From a virus, in the IMG/VR virus record IMGVR_UViG_3300002835_001017, positions 1 to 24,952 of that record: a DNA stretch of 24,952 nt. One strand, given 5' to 3'. The notes under the pieces were generated by a model that saw only the letters and a program-made list of their open reading frames with translations, did not search any database and had not been told where the DNA came from. This document shows positions 9,101 through 15,146 of this stretch, piece after piece. A program made the position numbers and the translations under genes. The first letter of the stretch is position 1. Each line of letters starts with the position of its first letter.

Positions 9101-10983
9101 TGAGATTTGGAGCAGATACATCTACTGATGGTAACTTTGTTTATTGGGATGGTAGTACATTGGATATAAATGGAGTAATAACTGCAGATTCTGGAGAAAT
9201 TGGAGGATTTACTATTGCTAATAATAAATTACTTGCATCTGGTAGTTTATTGAGATTCGATACACAAATTCCACAAATTGAATTTTATACAAATGCTACT
9301 GGTTCTGCAAAGGTTATTCTTAATCCAAAGGCAACATTAACAGATCCGGGTGGAACTATAATATATATAAGTGGAGCAATGTATGATGGAACTGATGGCA
9401 ATAGAACAGCAGCGTCTGGTACTACTTCTACTACTACATATGTTACGCAAACATATAGTGGTTCTTTGGGAGTGTCATCAGTATATGGTTCGCCGGCATA
9501 TACTTTGCAAAGTTTTGGTGAGTCTGGAAATACAAACTTTGAAGTTTACGTCCCAGCAACAAGCTTAGCAATATCAGCAACTACCCCAACGGCATATTCG
9601 GATTCCCCACCATATGCACCACAATATTCATATCAATCCTATTATTCTGAATATGCATATGCAGGTAACGTATCTGCTGGCTGGTATGTACAAATGTTTG
9701 ATTCTACTGGAACAACATTTATATCAGAAGTAGCACTTAACGGTGCATCAACATACAGAACCAGTACAGCAACTAATAACTACTACCAAGCATACACTTA
9801 TACCAGTGGTTATCCATATTATGAGGAATCATACAGTTGGAACTCTGTTTCAAATTCAAACACAGCATATTATCAGGGAAATATACCATTTGGACCTAAA
9901 GCAGGGCAAATAGCAATACCATCACCGGGTATATATAAGTTTAGATTGGTATTAAAAGTATCAGCACAATCTGCCGGTATAAGTGATTTTACGGGAGGTA
10001 CATCTACATATTACACTACAACGGCAACTGCAAACCATACAACAACAGGAGATATTACATTCCAGTTTTCACCAAACGTAAACAAAACGGAAATAACCAA
10101 TGGTGGTATTCAAGTACTATCAAACAAAGATGCATATGTTAAATTTATAAGACTTGAACCAAATTCATACTCAGCATCCGAAACACTTGCATGGGTAATT
10201 GGAGCAAAGACAAGTCTTCAAGCATATGGTGTATATCCTGCTTACTATGAACAAACTGCACTTGTTGTTACTGGAAAAGTATCGGTATCATCTAAGGGAG
10301 AAAACACATTAGGTATTACCGATTATGATACTGGTACATCACAATACATATCTCTTACGATTGGTGGTAAGTATTCCGATACTACTTTGGCAAATCAAAG
10401 TAGAGTATTTACTTTATCAAACATATATCCATATCAAGATGATAAATACGATTTAGGAGCTGCATCATACAGATGGAGAGATATTTTTACAAATGGCGCA
10501 GTCACCGTTACATCGGATAGAACTAGAAAATTTGAAATACAAACAGCTCAATTAGGATTGGATTTTATAAATAAATTACAGCCTGTATCGTATAGAATGA
10601 TTACTGGTAGTATGGTATATCAATCACCTTGGCCTAATTTTGTGGATAAAGTATTACAACCGGGCGAAACCGATGATACGGGAATTGTATTAAAAGAACA
10701 AAAAATTATAAAAGTACCAAACCCAGAACACCCACCACTAATTGAAGTTATACCCGGTAAAAGAACTCACTATGGTTTAATTGCACAAGATGTAAAACAA
10801 ACTTTAGATGAAATTGGAGTATCAACTACTGATTTTGCTGGTTACGTTGCTGGTGATGTTGAAAATGATGAAACATTAGGATTGCGATATGAGGAATTTA
10901 TATCTCCTATGATTAAAGCAATTCAAGAACTATCATCAAAAGTAAATCAATTAGAACTAATAATAAGTGGTTCGTTTTCTTAA
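3112..10983 (+). CDS. Giant tail fibre / receptor-binding protein with C-terminal S74 chaperone domain
   Basis: A 2623-residue, Ser/Thr/Tyr/Gly-rich, mostly beta-structured protein. Most of the N-terminal two thirds resembles tandem Ig-like or beta-sandwich modules, including duplicated units (compare residues ~970-1010 with ~1090-1130, and ~1345-1370 with ~1465-1490). Three modules of the form RG-x-W-T-S-x3-Y (residues ~1590, ~1793 and ~1873) look like small carbohydrate-binding modules, and a collagen-like run of eight G-x-y triplets sits at ~1851-1876. A segment with DGSTLDINGVI and EIGGFTI (~2015-2040) is typical of phage fibre and tip proteins. The C-terminus carries a peptidase S74 intramolecular chaperone: DLGAASYRWRDIF, then TSDRTRK with the candidate cleavage serine S2468 and K2473, then HYGLIAQDV and RYEEFISPMIKAIQEL. 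S74 domains trimerise the fibre and then cut themselves off, here releasing about 156 residues. The late-type box precedes the gene. Confidence 0.9.
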   Translation: MARIKKYSPSLSTNLTYYETFAVDTNPTSDYFKVTEFKDTFTGGKNGFLIEGSEHLMESTEIKIEIIDVNGNSIYYEPGNGVPEYYEGLSKIVAVYIYEDTPIGDAKITILGELKTYKDGVNVKDIPDNWKGVYNVKWEKTFKVNRLLPNEDTVRFYKRPNVNITEITKPIFSTSLATITQTGSLYGTSITPQEGQPLANYKLPTFYKLTIDDDSNWTGSIVGSIINVPTLGYSTQVDSVINNKELLVKTPYTNQYLGSAYGDIVQNFTSEGYTSSFNYYEGIGLTASALTGSFAKINISDLTTFVGDVSRVKIFRKSQSQVVDYQFIQEIALESNELLIDLESKTKNQEYYGIFTQPIIQNYWVTSSNSITATFNQNYLYDSVKLSSATSKYFYTTKSIALKEGSEYSLDFNVRLQDTISANNYIRAFLSGSRVSTNGTIQVEQNITTIISNNGLIQKSNSLSNIKAEQIDNARLYFEVVGNNWYISNVSFKASKETAFSPDDITFIQSVPRELPVETFDYRFEFYGSNGKLIPVLVEEQKTFDGGNLQNIKKELRLIPSSLYFQFDSGSNPVPPTTINIEVQKTLLTGSVHYTSQSIDFFGNVLTYDDYTASFTGQRYPGLLLNINSDSPELTVGNFTGSRSDKIVQYLEITGEVEGFTDTVVISRVLDGFGGVNHIIRPFRGLEIRNSSTQSLEIQAVRIDGVNDISLSSTTQPNKGFNRIQLHVISASLEGVEKFVNLAYASSSGFIKGLSTGSLGTREINYNATFNRDSIDKRLTVYLMPSSSNPVSSSVLASTILSDFQDGLDSGFVSYTADAFTINPRIQTTFTPISASATASFFIRGTNENPVSGSVTIFPSMSINVDYVPEYWMYYVTHSFDPDITVIAIDDNKHIIPSRNPNQFVGLPLSQSKTLTVTWTYTEDYTSASVSIDKTFSIIPEGKPGDESIVFETNPLNVALKADAKGIVNSYDSSATEIKLKQGSRYLVFTGSRDAGTFHIATASIVTQNITKGRVEFGQTSSLFVSKSSALTQLSGSVEYPMIIHPYYTSSIYTASIVQNYTKILDGAPPLDVTIEPIVVSLNSDEVGAIYDYSRTSTTIRIKEGSDYLVYSDVSTAPGTFRIDNIDSNRITNLAISGSSTTTASLKFNGFHYPNVSASALYNIVAYPYSLGPGHIYSSSAFQRTQAFTKNVAPAKARTVNVTAISQTITYDRDTNAFSPQEDNILTATAFNTTGSVYYYWFDGAGVEIGTDPTHLDNTHNPNDSTGNPGPGEVFTYVVKITDGNPYTSATINPYRAEASVSVSGVKQGADAYKLVATNENTSITADLWTSSFDGTGIKISAFKGTDELVHTSSYSNATKVYDYLGTFIGNVGFYSASIHSTSTFITPGGTKFPPSRPASIGNLTGWTYPGTNKSGNIIYKVDFENGRQTQFVTQSIGVQFTPPAPYDAKLTNDNSSIVYKVSGEVEFFGTGTLIRAYRGDTILTNKPSGFTGGQPDAYGNTGYKEQCRITIFDKSSHITLAGGLVPGNPVPGISTSASLGTNPDWIGVTAWNDPETNPTGVIIYEIDCEGRQKLYKTQSLSVQFEGNTGPGVVMRGEWTSGIDYIGSVETTNYRRDAVIYNAVPGTTTYYAAVSGSGPGTAAGAQTPSGTTASTNYWQYLGVEEFFVAAKIAIFEESYVKNTINVGTKNGTGAFANIVISGGRTDPYIAIGQNATVGTAGTSGTSTPSTGVIGYDRPGIFLGIYESGTAGGGAGTTGRFSISNADGTKALKWDGSTLTIVGAIRQVTPGVSEGSLRGAWTSGFIYYANDIVSYAGQSWQCTSAASHTATNNTNATTGYPGSGPWVIAAAAGTSGTAGSGGTAGVNGAAGAAGPGVVYRGPWTGSLEYFKTTERTDVVKGSDNQYYIAKSTHTPNVVNAPIGTATRPIDGGSYSTYWQSFGATFSSVATGLLLAENATITKGLVIGQDGTDVGFIRSAGALSIGGGNGFYMDAAGRMRFGADTSTDGNFVYWDGSTLDINGVITADSGEIGGFTIANNKLLASGSLLRFDTQIPQIEFYTNATGSAKVILNPKATLTDPGGTIIYISGAMYDGTDGNRTAASGTTSTTTYVTQTYSGSLGVSSVYGSPAYTLQSFGESGNTNFEVYVPATSLAISATTPTAYSDSPPYAPQYSYQSYYSEYAYAGNVSAGWYVQMFDSTGTTFISEVALNGASTYRTSTATNNYYQAYTYTSGYPYYEESYSWNSVSNSNTAYYQGNIPFGPKAGQIAIPSPGIYKFRLVLKVSAQSAGISDFTGGTSTYYTTTATANHTTTGDITFQFSPNVNKTEITNGGIQVLSNKDAYVKFIRLEPNSYSASETLAWVIGAKTSLQAYGVYPAYYEQTALVVTGKVSVSSKGENTLGITDYDTGTSQYISLTIGGKYSDTTLANQSRVFTLSNIYPYQDDKYDLGAASYRWRDIFTNGAVTVTSDRTRKFEIQTAQLGLDFINKLQPVSYRMITGSMVYQSPWPNFVDKVLQPGETDDTGIVLKEQKIIKVPNPEHPPLIEVIPGKRTHYGLIAQDVKQTLDEIGVSTTDFAGYVAGDVENDETLGLRYEEFISPMIKAIQELSSKVNQLELIISGSFS

Positions 10984-10989
10984 AAAATA

Positions 10990-11007
10990 TATACTTATAT
11001 ATATAAA
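10990..11007 (+). promoter_or_regulatory. Late-promoter-like box, first copy of an 18-bp repeat
   Basis: TATACTTATATATATAAA contains the 9-bp box TATACTTAT (10990-10998), 20 bp before the ATG at 11019. The identical 18 bp recur at 14691-14708 in front of the paralogous gene, and the first 14 recur at 18420. The repeated position just upstream of late genes supports a phage-specific promoter. Confidence 0.6.
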
Positions 11008-11018
11008 TAAATAACATT

Positions 11019-11303
11019 ATGGCACAAATAAAAGAACAATTAAACGTTGATGTTTTAAATAGCATTAAATCAAAAAGAGATGAAATATCTAATTTAGTGA
11101 TGGAATTAGGTCAAATCGGTTTTAGACACAGAGAACTTAGAAATGAGTTATTAAAATTAGACCAAATTAAAGTATCTATTGAAAATAGATTTGATGAGGT
11201 AAATGAAGAAATTAAATCAATTCTAGTAGAGTTGGAAGTAAAATACCCAAAGGGTGAAATAGACCTTCAAGAAGGTGTTGTTTATTTTGAATCTGCTGAA
11301 TAA
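11019..11303 (+). CDS. Small coiled-coil protein, paralogue of the one at 14726
   Basis: A 94-residue acidic, almost entirely helical protein with heptad-like spacing of Leu/Ile/Val over residues ~8-75, ending in a conserved tail KYPKGEIDLQEGVVYF. The tail and overall plan match the 122-residue protein at 14726 (KYPQGRINLQDGTIQY), so the two are paralogues. It starts 35 bp after the fibre stop and has its own late-type box. I do not recognise a named family. Its position directly behind the fibre would suit a fibre-assembly chaperone or connector, but this is only positional inference. No signal peptide, membrane segment or enzyme motif is visible. Confidence 0.8.
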   Translation: MAQIKEQLNVDVLNSIKSKRDEISNLVMELGQIGFRHRELRNELLKLDQIKVSIENRFDEVNEEIKSILVELEVKYPKGEIDLQEGVVYFESAE

Positions 11304-11309
11304 AATAAA

Positions 11310-11341
11310 TTTGGTAGTTTCAAAATAATTTAGTATCTTTG
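11310..11341 (+). promoter_or_regulatory. Bacteroidetes housekeeping-type promoter for the glycosylation genes
   Basis: TTTG (11310-11313), a 20-bp spacer, then TATCTTTG (11334-11341). This fits the Bacteroidetes primary-sigma consensus TTTG - N19-21 - TAnnTTTG at every specified base. Transcription would begin a few bases downstream, leaving a short A/T-rich leader before the ATG at 11360. This is the only transcription unit in the window with this kind of promoter instead of the TATA(C/T)TTAT box. Confidence 0.72.
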
Positions 11342-11359
11342 TTACAATAATTAAATTTA

Positions 11360-13531
11360 ATGGAAAACACACGCAAAAGGTTACTTTACGTTTGCCCTCA
11401 CTTATCTACTGGAGGTCAACCACAATACACGTACAAACAAATAAAACACTTCATAAAAGATTTTGATATTGAAGTGGTTGAACTAAGCAATAGCGGAGGA
11501 AATGCTTTTGTAGTTCAAAAAAATAGAATCAAATCTTTATGTATCGTACATACATTAGGAGATGATAAATCTGAAATTTTAAATGTAATATCTGAATTTA
11601 AACCTGATATTATACATTTTCAGGAAATTCCACAGTTTGATTTAGCAACAAATATATTAGATAAAATATTCACAAAGGATAGAGAATATTTTATATTGGC
11701 AACAACTCATGGTTCTTTTACAAACCCATCTGAAATAGTATATCATCCAGACAAATATGTTTTAGTATCCGAATGGAGTAAACAAAAGTTTGCTGAAGCT
11801 GATTTGGGAGTTGATTTGGATTTATGGGAATATCCTATCGAAGAATATGAATTTGATAAGGAAGCTTCCCAAAAATATTTAGGATTAGACCCAACTTGGA
11901 AGCATGTACTTAATGTTGGTTTATTTTCTCCTGGTAAAAATCAAGCTGAAATATTTGCGGTAGCAAGACAATTAGAAAAATACAAAATTAAATTTCATTT
12001 TGTTGGTAATCAAGCAGGCAACTACGAACACTATTGGTTACCTATAATGAAACATAAGCCTGATAATTGTGTAATATGGGGAGAGCGTGACGATGTTGAT
12101 ATATTTTATTCAGCGTGTGACATGTTTTATTTCTCATCAACATTAGAATTAAATCCATTATCAGTTAAAGAGGCATTATCATTTAAGTTACCTTGTTTAT
12201 TTAGAAAATTACATACATACTTAGATACATACGATAGCAACCCATTAGTTCAATATATAACAGATGATTTAAAATTAACTAAAAGATTTATATTAGAAAA
12301 ACTACAACCTGAATTTAATGAAATACCAGGTTGGTTTGCATATCAAGATTTATATACTGATGTAGTTAAAAATGCTGGTAACGATGATGTGTTTGTAGAA
12401 GTAGGTGCATGGTTTGGTAAATCTACAAATTATTTAGCACAACAAATTAGAGAATCAAAAAAGAATATTAAATTTACAACTGTTGATACTTGGAAAGGAA
12501 CTGATGATGAAGATATACACCAAAATATTGTTGGCGCATTTAACGGAGATATATTTTATGAATTTGTAGATAATACAATTCTATCCGATAATTATGGAGC
12601 AATTGATATGATAAAAGATACATCCAGAAACGCAGCTAATAATTTTTCTAATGGTAGTATTGATTATATAATGTTAGATGCTGGGCACTCATATGATGCG
12701 CTTAAAGATGATTTAGAAGTTTGGTATAATAAAGTAAAACCGGGTGGAATTGTTAGTGGGGATGATTATGGTGTATTCTATGGAGTAACACAAGCAGCAG
12801 ATGAATTTTTCTATGGACAATTTGAAAAAGGATTTCGTTCATTTATTAGAAAAAAACCACGTATTCAAATAAGACATTTATTAACTAAACCTGAAGATGT
12901 TAGAGAAAGAGTTAGTATGTCATCTATTAAACAATTGGCAAAATATGGTATTGATTACCTCCCTATGGTAAATAAACCATATGAGGGATTACCACCATCG
13001 GAACATTGTAAAAGACCTGAACAAATAAGTGATAAGCCGGGAAATTTTGGAAACGGATTAGGACCTTTAACTGGAGGACATTACGGATGTTTCCAAGCAC
13101 ATAGAGGGGCATTGGAAACTATGAGTGATGAATATGATTACACTTTAGTATTTGAAGCTGATGCATTTATTTATACTGGATTAGAGGAATTTGTACAAAT
13201 AGTAAATAGAGCTTGTTTCTTAATGGAAAGAGATGATGTTTACTTTATGGGATTATCAGATAACGCATCTAGAAATAAAGAAAGAATAGATGAGTTATTT
13301 AGTAAAACGGCAGCAAATCAGGATTTAGCACATGCATATTTAATTCCAAATAAAACTAAAAATTGGTGGATTGAAAGATTCAATGATACACCTTGGGAGG
13401 GATATGATTTATGGCTTACCGATGTATTCTACAAAGAACCTAAATTAAGATACACTACAAATAAAATATATGTAAAACAATCAGAGGGATTTTCTTTGAT
13501 AGATAAAACAATTAAAACTTGGAGTATATGA
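11360..13531 (+). CDS. Three-domain glycan-modifying enzyme: GT4-like / SAM methyltransferase / GT25-like
   Basis: A 723-residue protein with three apparent catalytic modules. Residues ~1-315 resemble a GT-B glycosyltransferase of family 4: an N-terminal Rossmann start with GGQPQYTYKQ, a NVGLFSPGKNQ strand, and an E-x7-E element (E263, E271) within ELNPLSVKEALSFKLP. Residues ~335-480 resemble a class I SAM-dependent methyltransferase: FVEVGAWFGKSTNYLA (~345-360, motif I), DTWKGTDDEDIHQN, and LDAGHSYDALKDDLEVW with PGGIVSGDDY (~439-470). Residues ~490-723 resemble a GT25-type (LPS/procollagen galactosyltransferase-like) domain: LTGGHYGCFQAHRGALE (~570) and VFEADAF (~597), in place of the usual EDD. 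It overlaps the next glycosyltransferase by ATGA. The role is probably building or capping an O-linked glycan on a phage structural protein; the sugar and acceptor cannot be read from sequence. An alternative target is the host envelope. Confidence 0.82.
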   Translation: MENTRKRLLYVCPHLSTGGQPQYTYKQIKHFIKDFDIEVVELSNSGGNAFVVQKNRIKSLCIVHTLGDDKSEILNVISEFKPDIIHFQEIPQFDLATNILDKIFTKDREYFILATTHGSFTNPSEIVYHPDKYVLVSEWSKQKFAEADLGVDLDLWEYPIEEYEFDKEASQKYLGLDPTWKHVLNVGLFSPGKNQAEIFAVARQLEKYKIKFHFVGNQAGNYEHYWLPIMKHKPDNCVIWGERDDVDIFYSACDMFYFSSTLELNPLSVKEALSFKLPCLFRKLHTYLDTYDSNPLVQYITDDLKLTKRFILEKLQPEFNEIPGWFAYQDLYTDVVKNAGNDDVFVEVGAWFGKSTNYLAQQIRESKKNIKFTTVDTWKGTDDEDIHQNIVGAFNGDIFYEFVDNTILSDNYGAIDMIKDTSRNAANNFSNGSIDYIMLDAGHSYDALKDDLEVWYNKVKPGGIVSGDDYGVFYGVTQAADEFFYGQFEKGFRSFIRKKPRIQIRHLLTKPEDVRERVSMSSIKQLAKYGIDYLPMVNKPYEGLPPSEHCKRPEQISDKPGNFGNGLGPLTGGHYGCFQAHRGALETMSDEYDYTLVFEADAFIYTGLEEFVQIVNRACFLMERDDVYFMGLSDNASRNKERIDELFSKTAANQDLAHAYLIPNKTKNWWIERFNDTPWEGYDLWLTDVFYKEPKLRYTTNKIYVKQSEGFSLIDKTIKTWSI

Positions 13532-14676
13532 TATACGGTAATTTAAAAAAGAATATACAGCCAATTAGAGAAATACAAAATAGAGTAATCTTTCATAACG
13601 TAAGAGGACCTTTTGTAGAAATAAAAGGAAGTAAAAAAGCAGATTACAGAGTTGAATTTATAGATTCAAAAACAAATAAAGTTTTGTACAGAGCAAACAT
13701 AGCAAATAATTGTTGGTGTAAGTGTAGTATAGAATATTTTGTAAATTGGAAAATTGTAATTTATGAAGATGGGAAGTTGTGGTATGAAAAAATGTACGAT
13801 GCAACAAATGCAAATGTATATATAGCATTGGATTCTAAGGCCTTGGGTGATTCTTTAGCATGGTTTCCATATGTAGAGGAATTTCGTAAAAAGCATAATT
13901 GTAAAGTTGTAGTATCTACATTTATGAACGATATGTTTATAAGTAAATACCCTGAATTGGAATTTGTTGCACCGGGAACATCTGTTGGTAATTTATACGC
14001 AATGTATTCAATTGGTTTATTTTATAATGAAGATGGTACTATAAATGGTTTAAAAAATCCAATAGACCCAAAAACACAAACTATGCAAAAAATGTGTAGT
14101 GATATATTGGGATTGGATTACATTGAAGTTAAACCAATATTAAAAGATAGACCTGTAACTATTGATAATGATTTAAAACAAATTTGTATTGGAATACATG
14201 GTACAGCACAACCAAAATTTTGGAATAATCCACAAGGTTGGCAAGATGTAGTAGATTGGTTAGTAGGTAGAGGTTACACAGTTAAATTACTTTCTAAAGA
14301 AGGTGATGATTATATGGGAAATAAATTACCAAATGGAATTGTAAAACACCCAATCGGCCCACTTGAATTAGTTATGGATGAAATGAAAAAATCCAAAGCA
14401 TTTATTGGTATTGGTAGTGGATTGAGTTGGTTAAGTTGGGCATTAAATGTTCCTACTGTATTAATTAGTGGATTCTCATATGATTGGGCTGAAATGCAAG
14501 ATTGTGTAAGAATTGCCGCACCGAAGGGAAAATGTGAAGGATGTTTTAATAGACTTAAATTAGATGCGGGTGATTGGAATTGGTGTCCTGACCATAAAGA
14601 TACAAATAGACAATTTGAGTGTACAAAATCAATAACATCCGAATCGGTAATAAAAGAATTGGAAAAATTCTTATAG
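13528..14676 (+). CDS. TibC/AAH-type protein O-heptosyltransferase family glycosyltransferase
   Basis: I place the start at ATG 13528, which overlaps the upstream stop as ATGA, rather than TTG 13519; the product is 382 residues. The N-terminal ~90 residues form a small beta domain (KKADYRVEFIDSKTNKVLY) followed by LDSKALGDSLAWFPYVEEFR. The C-terminal half is a GT9-like GT-B domain with GIHGTAQPKFWNNPQGW, HPIGPLELVMDEM and IGIGSGLSWLSWALNVP. The end carries four cysteines, C336-x2-C339, C353 (WNWCPDH) and C365 (FECTKSIT). This layout is that of the bacterial autotransporter O-heptosyltransferase family (TibC, AAH), where a similar Cys4 site holds a ferric ion and the enzyme decorates Ser residues of surface adhesins. 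In a phage, the Ser/Thr-rich fibre encoded just upstream is the natural candidate acceptor (inference). It is co-transcribed with the preceding fusion enzyme. Confidence 0.85.
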   Translation: MIYGNLKKNIQPIREIQNRVIFHNVRGPFVEIKGSKKADYRVEFIDSKTNKVLYRANIANNCWCKCSIEYFVNWKIVIYEDGKLWYEKMYDATNANVYIALDSKALGDSLAWFPYVEEFRKKHNCKVVVSTFMNDMFISKYPELEFVAPGTSVGNLYAMYSIGLFYNEDGTINGLKNPIDPKTQTMQKMCSDILGLDYIEVKPILKDRPVTIDNDLKQICIGIHGTAQPKFWNNPQGWQDVVDWLVGRGYTVKLLSKEGDDYMGNKLPNGIVKHPIGPLELVMDEMKKSKAFIGIGSGLSWLSWALNVPTVLISGFSYDWAEMQDCVRIAAPKGKCEGCFNRLKLDAGDWNWCPDHKDTNRQFECTKSITSESVIKELEKFL

Positions 14677-14690
14677 AAATTAAAAAACAA

Positions 14691-14708
14691 TATACTTATA
14701 TATATAAA
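14691..14708 (+). promoter_or_regulatory. Late-promoter-like box, second copy of the 18-bp repeat
   Basis: TATACTTATATATATAAA, identical to 10990-11007. The box TATACTTAT ends 26 bp before the ATG at 14726. Both copies are also preceded by TTAAAAAA and both genes start ATTATGGCA. This means promoter and gene were duplicated together, and the two copies bracket the glycosylation island as direct repeats. Confidence 0.6.
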
Positions 14709-14725
14709 CAATAAAAAACAAAATT

Positions 14726-15094
14726 ATGGCAGGATTAGATAACATCCCACAAAAAACAACAGTTGAGATTGAAACATCTAAATTAGATGAGACTGTATTA
14801 GAAAAAATAACAGAATTGAATAAAAAATCAACTATGTTAGTTAATGATTTTGGAAGTATTTATATCAGAAAGAAAGAATTGCATTTAGAAATAGAAAGAC
14901 TTGATTCTGTTCTTGAAAAAGCTGAAGCTGAATTTAAACTCATTAATGATGAATTAAAAGATGCAGTTGATGCACTTGATGAAAAATACCCACAAGGTAG
15001 AATTAACTTACAAGATGGTACAATTCAATATCAACCGGGAGCACCTACTAGAAAGCAATTAGCTGAACAACAAGCACAAGGGGCACAGGCTTAA
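14726..15094 (+). CDS. Small coiled-coil protein, paralogue of the one at 11019
   Basis: A 122-residue acidic helical protein. A low-complexity N-terminus precedes a coiled coil from about residue 20 to 92 and a tail ALDEKYPQGRINLQDGTIQY, which aligns with the C-terminus of the 94-residue protein at 11019. It differs by an N-terminal extension and a Gln/Ala-rich C-terminal extension (PTRKQLAEQQAQGAQA). The identical upstream 18-bp promoter sequence supports duplication. No known family is recognised. Presence in a late transcription unit suggests a virion or assembly protein, and nothing more specific can be said. Confidence 0.8.
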   Translation: MAGLDNIPQKTTVEIETSKLDETVLEKITELNKKSTMLVNDFGSIYIRKKELHLEIERLDSVLEKAEAEFKLINDELKDAVDALDEKYPQGRINLQDGTIQYQPGAPTRKQLAEQQAQGAQA

Positions 15095-15114
15095 TTTGTA
15101 AAAGAATAAACCTT

Positions 15115-15123
15115 TATATTTAT
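15115..15123 (+). promoter_or_regulatory. Late-promoter-like box upstream of the NMNAT-ligase gene
   Basis: TATATTTAT, 23 bp before the ATG at 15147, matching the box family TATA(C/T)TTAT at all 9 positions. Confidence 0.5.
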
Positions 15124-15146
15124 TGATATAAAGTTATTCCTATATA

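Noticed and set aside
13519-13527. Upstream TTG start for the TibC-like gene
   Set aside because: ATG at 13528 forms a standard ATGA overlap with the upstream stop, and the TTG would add only three residues.
14310-14711. 133-residue minus-strand open frame
   Set aside because: Covers the conserved GT9/Cys4 coding region on the plus strand; its translation is low-complexity and unlike any protein I know.
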